Source: Enterobacter hormaechei subsp. hoffmannii (GTDB lineage Bacteria > Pseudomonadota > Gammaproteobacteria > Enterobacterales > Enterobacteriaceae). From it: a stretch of DNA of 64,000 nt. Numbering within the stretch: position 1 is the first letter of the stretch; each line of letters starts with the position of its first letter. The stretch lies in assembly GCF_001729745.1 (NCBI RefSeq), contig NZ_CP017186.1, positions 434,001 through 498,000 on the forward strand, given 5' to 3'. The notes below the pieces were generated by a model, which worked only from the letters and a program-made list of their open reading frames with translations, ran no database searches and had not been told where the DNA came from. Shown here one piece after another: positions 1 through 12,282 of this stretch. Both the position numbers and the translations under genes were made by a program.

Positions 1-1464
1 GATGTCTTCAATGCGTTTCGATGCATCGCGAATATCATCCATGGTGGAGACTGCGTGGGTCACCGTCTCTCCACCCTGATGCACCGCGCGCGAGGTTTCA
101 CCCACCAGCTGCTGCGTTTGCTCCATGTTGGCGGCATTTTGCTGCACGGTGGCGGCTAATTGCTCCATGCTGGCGGAGGTCTCCTCAACGCTGCTGGCCT
201 GCTTGTTGATCTGTTCAGAGATCTCGCCGGTGTCTGAAGCCAGCGCGTTAGTCCCCAGATGGATCTCGCTTGCGGCCTCGCGGACCTGCAACACAATTTT
301 TTGCAGGCCTTCCCCGATCCCGTTGATGGCGTCAATCAGCTGGCCGACTTCATCCTGGCGGGTAACCGGCAGGCTGGCGCGCAGATCGCCTGCGGCATAC
401 TGCCGGGCAAGCGCGATCACCTCGCGCAGTGGGCGGGTTAGCATCCGGCGAATGAGGATAACGAACAGGCCCGCGAAGAGAGCGGATAGCACCACGCCCG
501 CCATCAGGAAGCGATCGCGCAGTGTGGTGACGCTTGAAAGCAGTACGGCTTTATCCACTTCACCCACGATGGTCCAGTTCCAGCCCGGCAGCGGCGTGTA
601 GGCAACTTTGAGCGTACGGCCATCCGCGCTCACGCGTTCCAGCGTGCCGGCTTTATCACTCAGAAGCTGCTGCTGTGTCGCCGTGTCCCAGTTAGGCAGT
701 TTGCCCTCTTCGCTGGCATGGAACAGATACTGTCCGCGCGTTTTGCCGCTACTGCGATCCAGTACAAAGAAGTGACCGCTCTCGCCCAGACGACGGTTAA
801 GGATTTTCTCGCGCATGACGTTCCACGAATGGGTGATGTCCACGCCGACAAAGATAATCCCGATAACCTGGCCTTCCGCATTCTTAACAGGCTGGTACTG
901 CGTGATATAGCGCTTGCCGAACAGCAGCGCGAGGCCACGATAGACCTCCCCTTTAGTGACGGCGGCAAATGCCGTGCTGGTGGTATCAAGAACGGTTCCG
1001 ATCGCGCGGTCACCATTCTCTTTGCGCAGCGACGTCGCCACGCGGACAAAATCGTTACCGCTGCGGACAAACAGCGTCGAGATGGCTCCCGTTCGGCTCA
1101 GGAAGTCATCAGAAAGCGTATTGTTTTCATGCAACTCCGTTTCGCCGCCTTTCAGCAAAGGAACGGTAAGCCCATTTATGGTCCGGCTCTGGCTACTGTC
1201 GCTGTTCAATGGCTGTGGCAAAAAGGTGGTGAACAGACGGGTATAGCTTTCAACTTCTTCGCTCAGGCTGGTGTTGAACATCTCTACCATATCCACCATG
1301 CCGGTGGACTGGTTATGCAGGTCTTCAACCGCAAGATCTTCAAGCTGCTGGCTGGCGTTGTGGCTCAACAGGAAAGTGAACAGCAAAAAAAGCGTAGCGA
1401 CACTTACAGCTGTTAGCAGCGATAGCTTCGTGCCCAGTCCTGCCCGGCGGAAAAAGGTGATCAT
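1..1464 (-). CDS. Methyl-accepting chemotaxis protein, 3' end cut by window edge
   Basis: Membrane chemoreceptor that would signal through CheW/CheA. Reading the minus strand from ATG at 1464 gives 488 open codons to base 1 with no stop. Residues about 10-32 form the first membrane segment. A large periplasmic part follows, with Cache-like stretches (for example GQVIGIIFVGVDITHSW near residue 190). A second membrane segment lies near residues 310-335, then a HAMP domain and the start of the methylated helical signalling domain. The window ends at residues RIEDI, just before the conserved hairpin tip, so the C-terminus is missing from view. A sigma-28-like promoter lies 32 bases upstream. E. 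coli K-12 has no receptor beside yjfN. The ligand cannot be told; Cache_3/Cache_2 receptors usually bind small organic acids or similar metabolites. Confidence 0.93.
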   Translation of the reverse strand, partial: MITFFRRAGLGTKLSLLTAVSVATLFLLFTFLLSHNASQQLEDLAVEDLHNQSTGMVDMVEMFNTSLSEEVESYTRLFTTFLPQPLNSDSSQSRTINGLTVPLLKGGETELHENNTLSDDFLSRTGAISTLFVRSGNDFVRVATSLRKENGDRAIGTVLDTTSTAFAAVTKGEVYRGLALLFGKRYITQYQPVKNAEGQVIGIIFVGVDITHSWNVMREKILNRRLGESGHFFVLDRSSGKTRGQYLFHASEEGKLPNWDTATQQQLLSDKAGTLERVSADGRTLKVAYTPLPGWNWTIVGEVDKAVLLSSVTTLRDRFLMAGVVLSALFAGLFVILIRRMLTRPLREVIALARQYAAGDLRASLPVTRQDEVGQLIDAINGIGEGLQKIVLQVREAASEIHLGTNALASDTGEISEQINKQASSVEETSASMEQLAATVQQNAANMEQTQQLVGETSRAVHQGGETVTHAVSTMDDIRDASKRIEDI

Positions 1465-1495
1465 AAATTGCTCATTATTGAAAAGTGATGGCTGT

Positions 1496-1522
1496 TCAAC
1501 GGCAGAGCGGAGAGAACGTTTA
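1496..1522 (-). promoter_or_regulatory. Sigma-28 (FliA) promoter of the first chemoreceptor gene
   Basis: On the minus strand TAAA (1519-1522) is followed after exactly 15 bases by GCCGTTGA (1496-1503). The FliA consensus is TAAA-N15-GCCGATAA, so the -35 core and spacing are perfect and the -10 matches 6 of 8. It lies 32 bases before the ATG at 1464. Two other chemoreceptor genes in the window have the same arrangement. Confidence 0.7.
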
Positions 1523-1596
1523 TCTGTTTAATGTAACTGAATGTTACGCGTTTGTTTTTATTGGGTTTCGGGAGAGATAAAAAATTTGCAAAAGTG

Positions 1597-1623
1597 AAAA
1601 GCCACTAAAATTAAGTGGCTTTT
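1597..1623 (-). terminator. Bidirectional hairpin downstream of yjfN
   Basis: AAAAGCCACT pairs with AGTGGCTTTT around a seven-base AT loop. Read on the minus strand it follows the yjfN stop by 11 bases and ends in a short T run, as expected for an intrinsic terminator. Confidence 0.75.
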
Positions 1624-1634
1624 ATCGGAGGGGA

Positions 1635-1910
1635 TTATGCATAAAGAATAGCCTGCACGCGCCAGTGATTAACATGGTGATCTTCCTGCATCTGGACGAT
1701 ACGATACCAGGATGCGCCCTGTTCATCCGCCTTCAGGGCGACGACACGTTCAACGTCTTGCGGACTCCCCGTGATATTATTGACGGAGATCTGACCAATC
1801 TCATTCAGGCCCGTGACGCAATCCGCGCTGGCAAATTCAGCCGACTGCGCCGTGGTGCTCAGCAGGCCCGCTGAAAGCAATAGCGTCGTTAAAGCAAGGG
1901 TTCGTTTCAT
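1635..1910 (-). CDS. yjfN: YjfN, small YhcN/BhsA-family (DUF1471) periplasmic protein
   Basis: 91 residues. Residues 1-23 are a Sec signal peptide (MKRTLALTTLLLSAG... cleaved after AQSA). The remaining about 68 residues carry the DUF1471 pattern: a GQISV strand, an alternating middle with DEQGASWYRI, and a final strand VQAILYA. The family consists of small stress- or biofilm-linked envelope proteins; no enzymatic role is established. A strong AAGGAG ribosome site sits 7 bases before the ATG. It is next to the similar bsmA, and a third relative (yjfY) lies at the other end of the ula locus. The symbol rests on sequence similarity plus position beside bsmA-yjfP-ulaR. Confidence 0.88.
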   Translation of the reverse strand: MKRTLALTTLLLSAGLLSTTAQSAEFASADCVTGLNEIGQISVNNITGSPQDVERVVALKADEQGASWYRIVQMQEDHHVNHWRVQAILYA

Positions 1911-2058
1911 CGTCAGCTCCTTTTCACGTGTCTCCGGTATCCGCCGGGCAATCCTTCGCGAATAAACTCATTTCCATTGTTGCTGGCATGGAGTTTATTG
2001 TGGACAGGAAAATGTCTACGGACGCAAAGCAGTGTAAAGGTCGTTCAAATGATGATGC

Positions 2059-2361
2059 TCACTTACGGTACAAAATGCCTTGCGCATACCACTGTCCCGT
2101 AATAATGGTTTCATCAATCATCGTGATGACGTAATAATCTGCTTTTGCGGCAACGGCCTGCGCTTCAATTGCGTCTTCTGCATCATCCGGTGAACCGCGA
2201 ACCATCGCGGATACGGTTCCCAGGCGTTGTAATCCTTCCGTCTGATTACGACGAATCTCCTGAGGATGATCGGTAACCGGCGGTGCCGGTTCTGGCGTAC
2301 CCTGCAATACGGAACATCCGCTGAGCAGTGAGACCAGCAATAAAGCGGTAAGCCTGCGCAT
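2059..2361 (-). CDS. bsmA: BsmA, DUF1471 lipoprotein (biofilm stress and motility protein A)
   Basis: 100 residues from ATG 2361, chosen because it opens with a lipoprotein signal (MRRLTALLLVSLLSGC, lipobox LLSGC, lipidated Cys16) and has GACAGG just upstream; the longer upstream reading has no signal sequence. After a proline-rich linker comes a DUF1471 domain (LQRLGTVSAMVRGS ... ADYYVITMIDE ... WYAQGILYRK). E. coli BsmA (YjfO) is a lipoprotein linked to biofilm formation and peroxide or acid stress. It faces away from yjfP, and a 165-base gap separates their starts. Confidence 0.9.
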   Translation of the reverse strand: MRRLTALLLVSLLSGCSVLQGTPEPAPPVTDHPQEIRRNQTEGLQRLGTVSAMVRGSPDDAEDAIEAQAVAAKADYYVITMIDETIITGQWYAQGILYRK

Positions 2362-2525
2362 AAACCTGTCTCTTTTCCTGATAGCCATAGTGTAGTGGTC
2401 TGCGAATTTAGTTTTGGGGGAATGTTCCCGAAGTGTTATCTGGGACGTAGATTTCGAATGAAAATATCGTGAAACCGTAATCCAGCTCTCAACATTATGA
2501 ATCATTCATCAGCACAGGATCGACA

Positions 2526-3248
2526 ATGATTGAAATTGAAACTCGCCTGCTTAGTGAGCATGAAATCATCCATGCTTTTCCGGCTGGTAAAGGTGAACAG
2601 CCGCTGCCGACGGTAGTTTTCTATCATGGCTTTCTCTCCTCAAAGCTGGTCTACAGCTATTTTGCCGTCGCGCTGGCGCAGGCCGGTTTCCGGGTGGTCA
2701 TGCCTGATGCGCCGAATCATGGGGCACGCTTTACGGGCGATGAACAGGCGCGGCTGGGGCTGTTCTGGCAAACGCTGCACGGCAATCTGACCGAGTTCGC
2801 CGGGCTGCGTGACGCGCTTTTACAGGCCGGGCTGGTGGAGGGGAAACGGCTGGCGGTCGCAGGCGCATCAATGGGCGGAATGACGGCGCTGGGGATCATG
2901 GCCAGGCATCCGGAGGTGACGTCCGTGGCTTGCCTGATGGGATCGGGCTACTTTATGTCACTGGCAAAGACGCTGTTCCCGCCGCAGGCACCTCAGGAGA
3001 TTGAGGCCCTGTTGTCTGAATGGGACGTCAGCCATGCGCTTTCACAGCTGGCCGATCGTCCCCTGCTGCTGTGGCATGGGGATGCCGACGATGTCGTACC
3101 GCCCGGTGAAACGTTCCGTCTGCAACAGGTGCTACAGCGTGAAGGGCTGGACAGCAATCTGACCTGCCTGTGGGGTGCCGGTGTCCGGCACCGTATTACT
3201 CCGGCTGCGCTGGAAGCCACCGTGGAGTTTTTCCGTCAGCACCTTTAA
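2526..3248 (+). CDS. yjfP: YjfP, alpha/beta-hydrolase carboxylesterase
   Basis: 240 residues (E. coli 249). It has the alpha/beta-hydrolase fold: an oxyanion HGF motif near residue 34, nucleophile elbow GASMG with Ser115, an acid in WHGDADD near residue 190, and His222 in GVRHRITP. E. coli YjfP hydrolyses short acyl esters in vitro; its natural substrate is unknown. No secretion signal, so cytoplasmic. The start follows a poor ribosome site. Its stop codon overlaps the convergent ulaR stop by four bases (3245-3248), so the two transcripts collide tail to tail. Confidence 0.92.
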   Translation: MIEIETRLLSEHEIIHAFPAGKGEQPLPTVVFYHGFLSSKLVYSYFAVALAQAGFRVVMPDAPNHGARFTGDEQARLGLFWQTLHGNLTEFAGLRDALLQAGLVEGKRLAVAGASMGGMTALGIMARHPEVTSVACLMGSGYFMSLAKTLFPPQAPQEIEALLSEWDVSHALSQLADRPLLLWHGDADDVVPPGETFRLQQVLQREGLDSNLTCLWGAGVRHRITPAALEATVEFFRQHL

Positions 3249-4000
3249 ACGCGCAGCACCGTGACACCCTGATCCTCGAGCTTGCTGAGGATCTCGGGGT
3301 TGGCGTTTTTGCCGGTGATCACCATGCTGATTTGCTCGGCGCGGCTGAAAAGCATGCCGGCGCGTTCACCGACCTTGCTGCTGTCGACCAGCACCACCAG
3401 TTTACCCACCACGTTGAGCATGTTCTGCTCTGCCATTGCGGTGAGCATATCGGTTTTATACAGGCCATCCGCCGTCAGGCCTTTGCCGCTGGTAAACATC
3501 CAGTGCCCGGCGTAGAGGCTGTTTTCACTGTCCTGCGGGCTCAGGGTTATGGACTGGCTCTTGTTATACTGGCCGCCCATGATCACCACGCTTTCATGTT
3601 CCTGGTCAATGAGATAGTTGGCCAGCGGCAGATAGTTGGTAATGATTTGCACCGGCTTGCCGCACATCTCTCGGCCCAGTAAAAACGCTGTCGAGCCGCA
3701 GTTAATCACCACGCTTTCCCCGGGATTCACCAGCTGTGATGCCGCTCTGGCAATCCGCACCTTTTCATCGTGATTCTGCGCCTGGTGAATATTCATCGGC
3801 GTCCAGCGTGGACGCTGCTGGCTGATGGCCTCTGCGCCGTTGCGGACTTTTTTCAGCTTGCCGCTTTCATCCAGCTTGTTAATGTCCCGCCGCGCGGTAG
3901 CAGGGGAGATCCCTAAACGTTCGATCACTTTCTCGACGGTGATAAACCCTGTTTGCGCCAGGAGTTCCAGTAAAATTTGATGCCGTTGCGCTTCCGTCAT
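3245..4000 (-). CDS. ulaR: UlaR, DeoR-family repressor of L-ascorbate utilisation
   Basis: 251 residues, the E. coli length. Residues 1-60 form a DeoR winged helix ([28 protein letters not shown]). Residues about 75-250 form the effector domain with the family's NCGSTAF and GG..N patterns. Known role in E. coli: represses ulaG and ulaABCDEF, released by L-ascorbate-6-phosphate. It is transcribed in the same direction as ulaG, 110 bases downstream of it, across a strong hairpin, which may limit read-through. Likely operators are visible in the ulaG-ulaA gap. Confidence 0.95.
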   Translation of the reverse strand: MTEAQRHQILLELLAQTGFITVEKVIERLGISPATARRDINKLDESGKLKKVRNGAEAISQQRPRWTPMNIHQAQNHDEKVRIARAASQLVNPGESVVINCGSTAFLLGREMCGKPVQIITNYLPLANYLIDQEHESVVIMGGQYNKSQSITLSPQDSENSLYAGHWMFTSGKGLTADGLYKTDMLTAMAEQNMLNVVGKLVVLVDSSKVGERAGMLFSRAEQISMVITGKNANPEILSKLEDQGVTVLRV

Positions 4001-4073
4001 GAGCTATTCCGAAAAGAATTGATTTGAAAAGATGATATTTGAAATAGCATGAAATTACTAAATTAAATATGAC

Positions 4074-4098
4074 ATCGCCAGACACAGTGTCTGGCGAT
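4074..4098 (-). terminator. Near-perfect 12-bp hairpin between ulaG and ulaR
   Basis: ATCGCCAGACAC (4074-4085) pairs perfectly with GTGTCTGGCGAT (4087-4098) around one base. It lies 12 bases after the ulaG stop. On the minus strand the following bases are AT-rich but lack a clean T run, so it could be a partial terminator, an mRNA-stabilising hairpin or a dyad protein site. Confidence 0.55.
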
Positions 4099-4110
4099 TG
4101 GGCTGCACAA

Positions 4111-5175
4111 TCAGAGGAAGGACTTGAATGGCAGGTCTGGCTCAATGGTGAAGCAATCATCAAAACCACGCGGGTAGTGGTACTCGAGATTGTCTTTATC
4201 CAGCGGCCAGGTGAACTTGCCGCCAACCTGCCAGATGAACGGCTTGAAACCATACTTGAGTCGGTCTTTTTTCATCTCCCACAGGACGCGGATCTCTTGC
4301 GGATCGGCCTGGAAGTTTGACCAGATATCGTGGTGGAAGGGGATCACCACTTTGGTGTTCAGCGCTTCGGCCATGCGCAGCATGTCCGCGCTGGTCATTT
4401 TGTCGGTAATCCCTCGCGGGTTTTCACCGTAAGAGCCAAGCGCCACGTCAATCTGGTGCTCGTTACCGTGCTTCGCGTAGTAGTTGGAGTAGTGAGAGTC
4501 ACCGCTGTGATACAGGGAACCGCCAGGCGTTTTGAACAGGTAGTTCACTGCGCGCTCGTCCATCCCGTCAGGCAGTACGCCTGCGGCTTTCTGGTCGGCA
4601 GGCAGGGTGATCAGCGCGGTGCGATCAAAGGCATCCAGCGCGTGAATTTCAACGTCTTTGATTTTCACCACGTCGCCCGGCTTCATCACAATGCAGCGCT
4701 CTTTTGGCACGCCCCAGCCAATCCACAAATCCACGCAGGTCTGCGGCCCGATAAAGGGTACGTCGTCCGCGCAGTTTTGCATTACCGCTGCCGCCACGTT
4801 CACGTCGATATGATCGTTGTGATCGTGGGTAGAGAGAACGGCGTCGATCTGGCGAATGGCGAAAGGATCAAGCACAAAAGGCGTGGTGCGCAGGTTCGGC
4901 TGGAGCTTTTCAACGCCGGCCATACGCTGCATCTGGTGGCCTTTTTTCATCAGTGGATTGCCGTGGCTCTGTTTGCCGGTGCCGCACCAGAAATCAACAC
5001 AAATGTTGGCGCCGCCTTCTGATTTCAGCCAGATCCCGGTGCATCCAAGCCACCACATCGCAAATGTGCCAGGAGCAACCTGTTCCTGCTCGATCTCTTC
5101 GTTCAGCCAGCTACCCCACTCCGGAAAGGTACTCAAAATCCATGATTCACGGGTGATGGTTTTCACTTTACTCAT
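4111..5175 (-). CDS. ulaG: UlaG, L-ascorbate-6-phosphate lactonase
   Basis: 354 residues from ATG 5175, the same length as E. coli UlaG; an AGGAG site precedes it. Cytoplasmic metallo-beta-lactamase-fold enzyme that opens the lactone of L-ascorbate-6-phosphate to 3-keto-L-gulonate-6-phosphate. The metal signature THDHNDH is at residues 116-122, with a further HSGDSH motif near residue 225 and PFHHD near residue 288. It is divergent from ulaA across a 359-base control region and supplies the enzyme between the UlaABC transporter and the UlaD decarboxylase. Confidence 0.97.
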   Translation of the reverse strand: MSKVKTITRESWILSTFPEWGSWLNEEIEQEQVAPGTFAMWWLGCTGIWLKSEGGANICVDFWCGTGKQSHGNPLMKKGHQMQRMAGVEKLQPNLRTTPFVLDPFAIRQIDAVLSTHDHNDHIDVNVAAAVMQNCADDVPFIGPQTCVDLWIGWGVPKERCIVMKPGDVVKIKDVEIHALDAFDRTALITLPADQKAAGVLPDGMDERAVNYLFKTPGGSLYHSGDSHYSNYYAKHGNEHQIDVALGSYGENPRGITDKMTSADMLRMAEALNTKVVIPFHHDIWSNFQADPQEIRVLWEMKKDRLKYGFKPFIWQVGGKFTWPLDKDNLEYHYPRGFDDCFTIEPDLPFKSFL

Positions 5176-6935
<1,760 letters not shown>

Positions 6936-6947
6936 GGAGTTTCGATT

Positions 6948-7253
6948 ATGACCGTACGTATCCTGGCTGTGTGTGGCAATGGGCAAGGAAGCTCCATGAT
7001 CATGAAAATGAAAGTGGATCAGTTTTTAACCCAGTCAAACATTGACCACACGGTAAACAGCTGCGCAGTGGGTGAATACAAAAGTGAACTGAACGGCGCG
7101 GACATCATCATCGCTTCAACGCACATTGCCGGCGAGATTAGCGTGTCGGGCAACAAATACGTGGTAGGTGTGCGCAACATGCTGTCGCCTGCGGATTTTG
7201 GGCCAAAACTGCTGGAAGTGATCAAAGAGCACTTCCCACAAGACGTGAAGTAA
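6948..7253 (+). CDS. ulaB: UlaB, ascorbate PTS EIIB component
   Basis: 101 residues, same as E. coli. Cytoplasmic Rossmann-like EIIB; the phosphorylated Cys9 sits in the P-loop [10 protein letters not shown]. It takes phosphate from UlaC and gives it to ascorbate held by UlaA. It lies between ulaA (12-base gap) and ulaC (9-base gap), preceded by AAGGAG. Confidence 0.97.
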   Translation: MTVRILAVCGNGQGSSMIMKMKVDQFLTQSNIDHTVNSCAVGEYKSELNGADIIIASTHIAGEISVSGNKYVVGVRNMLSPADFGPKLLEVIKEHFPQDVK

Positions 7254-7262
7254 GGATGCCAC

Positions 7263-7730
7263 ATGAAACTACGTGATTCGCTGGCTGAGAATAACTCCAT
7301 CCTTTTACAGGCCGAAGCCAGTACCTGGCAGGAAGCGGTGAAGTTGAGCGTGGACCTGCTGGTTAAAGCGGACGTTGTCGAGCCGCGTTATTACCAGGCC
7401 ATCCTGGATGGCGTGGCGCAGCACGGCCCCTATTTTGTGATTGCCCCGGGGCTGGCAATGCCGCATGGCCGCCCGGAAGAGGGTGTCAAGAAAACCGGTT
7501 TTGCGCTGGTGACGCTGAAAACCCCGCTGGTGTTCAACCACGAAGATAACGACCCGGTCGACATTCTGATCACCATGGCAGCTGTCGATGCCAACACCCA
7601 CCAGGAGGTGGGCATCATGCAGATCGTTAACCTGTTTGATGACGAAGCTAATTTTGACCGTTTACGTGCCTGCCGTACCGCGCAGGACGTGCTGGATTTA
7701 ATTGATAACGCCACTGCGGCGGCCGTTTAA
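7263..7730 (+). CDS. ulaC: UlaC, ascorbate PTS EIIA component
   Basis: 155 residues (E. coli 154). Mannitol/fructose-type EIIA; the phosphoacceptor is His68 in the motif GLAMPHGRP. Accepts phosphate from HPr and passes it to Cys9 of UlaB. Third gene of the ula operon, 12 bases before the ulaD start. Confidence 0.97.
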   Translation: MKLRDSLAENNSILLQAEASTWQEAVKLSVDLLVKADVVEPRYYQAILDGVAQHGPYFVIAPGLAMPHGRPEEGVKKTGFALVTLKTPLVFNHEDNDPVDILITMAAVDANTHQEVGIMQIVNLFDDEANFDRLRACRTAQDVLDLIDNATAAAV

Positions 7731-7742
7731 GAGGAATTGAAA

Positions 7743-8393
7743 ATGTCATTACCAATGTTGCAGGTCGCGCTGGATAACCAGACGCTGTCTCACGCTTACG
7801 AAACCACCCGTCTGATTGCGGAAGAGGTGGACATCATCGAAGTCGGCACCATTCTGTGCGTGGGCGAAGGCGTTCGTGCGGTTCGTGACCTGAAGGCGCT
7901 CTATCCGCATAAAATCGTGCTGGCGGATGCCAAAATTGCCGATGCGGGCAAAATTCTCTCTCGCATGTGCTTTGAAGCCAACGCCGACTGGGTCACCGTG
8001 ATCTGCTGTGCAGATATCAACACTGCGAAAGGCGCGCTGGACGTGGCGAAAGAGTTCAACGGCGACGTGCAGATTGAACTGACCGGCTTCTGGACCTGGG
8101 AGCAGGCACAGGAGTGGCGCGAAGCGGGTATCCAGCAGGTGGTTTATCACCGCAGCCGTGATGCGCAGGCCGCAGGTGTGGCGTGGGGCGAAGCCGATAT
8201 CAACGCGATCAAACGCCTGGCCGATATGGGCTTCAAAGTGACCGTGACCGGTGGTCTGGCGCTGGAAGATCTGCCGCTGTTCAAGGGTATTCCAATCCAC
8301 GTCTTTATTGCCGGTCGTAGCATTCGCGATGCGGAATCTCCGGTGGAAGCTGCGCGTCAGTTTAAACGCTCAATCGCTCAGCTTTGGGGTTAA
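7743..8393 (+). CDS. ulaD: UlaD, 3-keto-L-gulonate-6-phosphate decarboxylase
   Basis: 216 residues from ATG 7743, the E. coli length; an in-frame TTG six bases earlier was not chosen because GAGGA is correctly spaced for 7743. TIM-barrel enzyme of the orotidine-phosphate decarboxylase superfamily. The DxKxxD signature is LADAKIAD near residue 60. It converts 3-keto-L-gulonate-6-phosphate to L-xylulose-5-phosphate and CO2. The phosphate-binding end VTGGLAL ... FIAGRSI is intact. Confidence 0.97.
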   Translation: MSLPMLQVALDNQTLSHAYETTRLIAEEVDIIEVGTILCVGEGVRAVRDLKALYPHKIVLADAKIADAGKILSRMCFEANADWVTVICCADINTAKGALDVAKEFNGDVQIELTGFWTWEQAQEWREAGIQQVVYHRSRDAQAAGVAWGEADINAIKRLADMGFKVTVTGGLALEDLPLFKGIPIHVFIAGRSIRDAESPVEAARQFKRSIAQLWG

Positions 8394-8402
8394 GGAGCGG
8401 GT

Positions 8403-9263
8403 ATGTTGTCAAAACAGGTCCCGCTTGGCATCTATGAAAAGGCACTCCCTGCGGGGGAGTGCTGGCTGGAGCGGTTACAGCTGGCGAAGCAGCTGGGTTT
8501 CGATTTTGTCGAAATGTCGGTGGATGAGACGGACGAGCGTCTTTCTCGCCTGGACTGGCGCCGCGACCAGCGTCTGGCGCTGGTGAGCGCCATTGCCGAA
8601 ACCGGCGTGCGCGTGCCGTCCATGTGCCTGAGCGCTCACCGTCGTTTTCCGCTTGGCAGCGAAGATGATGCCGTACGCGCCGAAGGGCTGGAGATCATGC
8701 GTAAAGCCATTCGCTTTGCACAGGATGTTGGCATCCGCGTGATCCAACTGGCGGGTTACGATGTTTACTATCAGGAAGCCAACGATGAGACGCGCCGTCG
8801 TTTCCGTGACGGCCTGAAAGAGAGCGTTGAGATGGCAAGCCGTGCGCAGGTGACGCTGGCGATGGAGATCATGGATTATCCATTGATGAACTCCATTAGC
8901 AAGGCGCTGGGCTACGCGCACTATCTGAACAATCCGTGGTTCCAGCTTTATCCGGATATCGGCAACCTGTCGGCATGGGATAACGACGTACAGATGGAGT
9001 TGCAGGCGGGCATCGGGCATATCGTGGCGGTGCACGTAAAAGATACCCGTCCCGGCGTGTTTAAAAACGTACCGTTCGGCACCGGGGTGGTGGATTTCGA
9101 ACGGTGCTTCCAGACGCTCAAACAGACAGGTTATTGCGGACCTTACCTGATTGAGATGTGGAGCGAAACCGCGGACGACCCGGCGGCAGAAGTGGCGAAA
9201 GCCCGGGACTGGGTGCGCGAGCGCATGGCGCGGGCAGGCTTACTGGAGGCGGAACATGCTTAA
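8403..9263 (+). CDS. ulaE: UlaE, L-xylulose-5-phosphate 3-epimerase
   Basis: 286 residues (E. coli 284). TIM-barrel epimerase of the xylose-isomerase-like family. Metal-site glutamate and histidine motifs are visible as AMEIMD (near 158), HVKDTRPG (near 210) and LIEMWSE (near 250). Converts L-xylulose-5-phosphate to L-ribulose-5-phosphate. Its last eight bases overlap the start of ulaF, indicating coupled translation. Confidence 0.96.
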   Translation: MLSKQVPLGIYEKALPAGECWLERLQLAKQLGFDFVEMSVDETDERLSRLDWRRDQRLALVSAIAETGVRVPSMCLSAHRRFPLGSEDDAVRAEGLEIMRKAIRFAQDVGIRVIQLAGYDVYYQEANDETRRRFRDGLKESVEMASRAQVTLAMEIMDYPLMNSISKALGYAHYLNNPWFQLYPDIGNLSAWDNDVQMELQAGIGHIVAVHVKDTRPGVFKNVPFGTGVVDFERCFQTLKQTGYCGPYLIEMWSETADDPAAEVAKARDWVRERMARAGLLEAEHA

Positions 9264-9942
9264 GCTGAAACAGCAGGTCTTTGAGGCCAATATGGATCTC
9301 CCGCGCTATGGACTGGTGACGTTTACCTGGGGCAACGTAAGCGCCATCGATCGCGATCAGGGGCTGGTGGTGATTAAGCCGAGCGGCGTGGCCTATGACG
9401 CCATGAAAGTGGACGATATGGTGGTGGTTGACCTGGAAGGACACGTTGTTGAAGGCAAATGGCGTCCTTCTTCAGATACGGCAACCCATCTGGCGCTGTA
9501 CCAGCGTTACCCGTCCCTGGGTGGTGTTGTGCATACCCATTCCACGCACGCCACCGCCTGGGCACAGGCCGGGCTGGCGATCCCTGCTTTGGGTACGACG
9601 CACGCGGACTACTTCTTCGGCGATATTCCCTGCACGCGGGCGTTAACGCAGGCTGAGGTCGAAGGCGAGTACGAACTTAACACCGGCAGGGTCATTATCG
9701 AAACGCTGGGTGAGACGGAACCACTGCATACGCCGGGTATTGTGGTGTACCAGCATGGTCCATTCTCCTGGGGTAAAGATGCGCATGACGCCGTGCATAA
9801 CGCGGTGGTGATGGAAGAGGTGGCTCGAATGGCGTGGATTGCGCGCGGCATTAACCCACAGCTTCAGGGCATTGATGATTATCTGATGAACAAGCATTTC
9901 ATGCGTAAGCACGGCCCGAATGCTTATTACGGGCAGAAGTGA
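9256..9942 (+). CDS. ulaF: UlaF, L-ribulose-5-phosphate 4-epimerase
   Basis: 228 residues from ATG 9256, identical length to E. coli UlaF; the start lies inside the end of ulaE with GGAGG just before it. Class II aldolase/epimerase fold. Zinc-binding histidines are in [10 protein letters not shown] near residue 95. It yields D-xylulose-5-phosphate for the pentose phosphate pathway and ends the ula operon. A paralogue of AraD; the operon position settles the symbol. Confidence 0.96.
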   Translation: MLKLKQQVFEANMDLPRYGLVTFTWGNVSAIDRDQGLVVIKPSGVAYDAMKVDDMVVVDLEGHVVEGKWRPSSDTATHLALYQRYPSLGGVVHTHSTHATAWAQAGLAIPALGTTHADYFFGDIPCTRALTQAEVEGEYELNTGRVIIETLGETEPLHTPGIVVYQHGPFSWGKDAHDAVHNAVVMEEVARMAWIARGINPQLQGIDDYLMNKHFMRKHGPNAYYGQK

Positions 9943-9948
9943 ATAAGT

Positions 9949-9992
9949 GCTCTGGAATACCGAAACAGTTGTAACCGGTGGTATTCCGGAGC
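9949..9992 (+). terminator. Hairpin after ulaF
   Basis: GCTCTGGAATACC (9949-9961) pairs with GGTATTCCGGAGC (9980-9992), 13 bp with one G-U-type mismatch. It begins seven bases after the ulaF stop but lacks a T run, so it may protect the 3' end rather than terminate alone. Confidence 0.5.
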
Positions 9993-9999
9993 CATTCAT

Positions 10000-10022
10000 A
10001 AAAAAAGCCCCCGGCAGGGGGC
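10000..10022 (-). terminator. Intrinsic terminator of yjfY
   Basis: On the minus strand a GC-rich stem (GCCCCC/GGGGGC, 10007-10022) is followed by a run of Ts (A run at 10000-10006 on plus). It lies 52 bases after the yjfY stop. Confidence 0.8.
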
Positions 10023-10074
10023 AATCATATATAGCTATGATTTTCGTTGGCTTTCCTGGTGCGGCGATAAAGCG

Positions 10075-10350
10075 TTACTGGTAAATATCTGCACTGCCGC
10101 GCATATTGCCGTTGCTGCCGGGCTCACGTGTCAGTATGACGTGATAGTATTTTGCGCCCTGCGCATCGGTTTCTTCATTAAGCGCCTGATCTGCTTCACT
10201 TTCAGTGGCGAAGTTATGATTGATGTAAATAACGCCTAAGCTCTGCACATCATCCATGTTTCTGGCCTGTTGGCTGTCTATCTTGGTGGCTGCCATCGCG
10301 TTTGCACTGAGCAAAAGCGCAGCCAAAATGGCGAATGCGATTCTTTTCAT
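10075..10350 (-). CDS. yjfY: YjfY, small DUF1471 periplasmic protein
   Basis: 91 residues from ATG 10350, chosen because it opens with a signal peptide (MKRIAFAILAALLLSANAMAA). The mature part has the DUF1471 layout: MDDVQSLGVIYINHNFAT, an EADQALNEETDAQGAKYYHVI helix-strand and a final strand GSADIYQ. Function unknown; relatives respond to stress. It sits between ulaF and rpsF on the opposite strand, as in E. coli, and ends in its own terminator. Confidence 0.85.
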   Translation of the reverse strand: MKRIAFAILAALLLSANAMAATKIDSQQARNMDDVQSLGVIYINHNFATESEADQALNEETDAQGAKYYHVILTREPGSNGNMRGSADIYQ

Positions 10351-10562
10351 GATATGCGCTCCACAACTGCGTGCTGTGATATGGGGTAATGCTCTCCTTC
10401 TCTGCTTAAGGCTTCTGATTAAAGTGTAATCGCTACTCGGGTTGCGATGGGTGACCATTTCTGATGGTGTTGTTCAAAAAAACAGCGTTTCTGATAAGTG
10501 AGATTTTAAATCACCCACTTAGAACAGCTTTACCCTTTGTGCGAATTATTTGTGCAATCACC

Positions 10563-10591
10563 TTGTGTTTAGCGGGGCGCGCAAGTATTAT
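10563..10591 (+). promoter_or_regulatory. Sigma-70 promoter of the rpsF operon
   Basis: TTGTGT (10563-10568), 17-base spacer, TATTAT (10586-10591). The expected start near 10598 is immediately upstream of the structured leader. Confidence 0.65.
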
Positions 10592-10606
10592 GACGCGTCA
10601 ATTTTT

Positions 10607-10650
10607 CAGCCGACCTTTAACACGTTCCTTGCCTCCCCGGGCCTCGGCTG
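10607..10650 (+). ncRNA. Probable S6:S18 autoregulatory leader
   Basis: CAGCCGA (10607-10613) pairs with TCGGCTG (10644-10650), enclosing a 30-base loop region. A GCCTCC in the loop (10631-10636) could instead pair with GGAGGC (10660-10665). In E. coli the S6:S18 pair binds an rpsF leader structure containing a CCG element to repress translation. Pairing is seen here; protein binding is inferred. Confidence 0.55.
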
Positions 10651-10672
10651 ACCCAGACAGGAGGCTGAATAA

Positions 10673-11086
<414 letters not shown>

Positions 11087-11092
11087 TTTCTG

Positions 11093-11639
<547 letters not shown>

Positions 11640-11668
11640 TCGGGCACGGTCCATTAATACGACTTTAA

Positions 11669-12130
<462 letters not shown>

Positions 12131-12154
12131 TTTTTTACTCTGCTCACGTCGAAG

Positions 12155-12184
12155 CGCCGGCCTTGTGCCGGCGTTTTGCTTTTT
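12155..12184 (+). terminator. Terminator of the rpsF-rplI operon
   Basis: CGCCGGC (12155-12161), loop CTTGT, GCCGGCG (12167-12173), then a T-rich tail TTTTGCTTTTT. Classic intrinsic terminator 25 bases after the rplI stop. Confidence 0.9.
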
Positions 12185-12282
12185 AGCGTGACCCTACGTC
12201 ATGTTTTGCGATTGTAAGGTCGCTATTCCTGATGCATTCTCTGATAATAAATTGAAACGCAATTTTATTTATGAGATTTGTC

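Noticed and set aside
27..1416. Several plus-strand frames in the first 1.5 kb
   Set aside because: All are shadows of the minus-strand chemoreceptor, which is open throughout and encodes recognisable HAMP and signalling segments.
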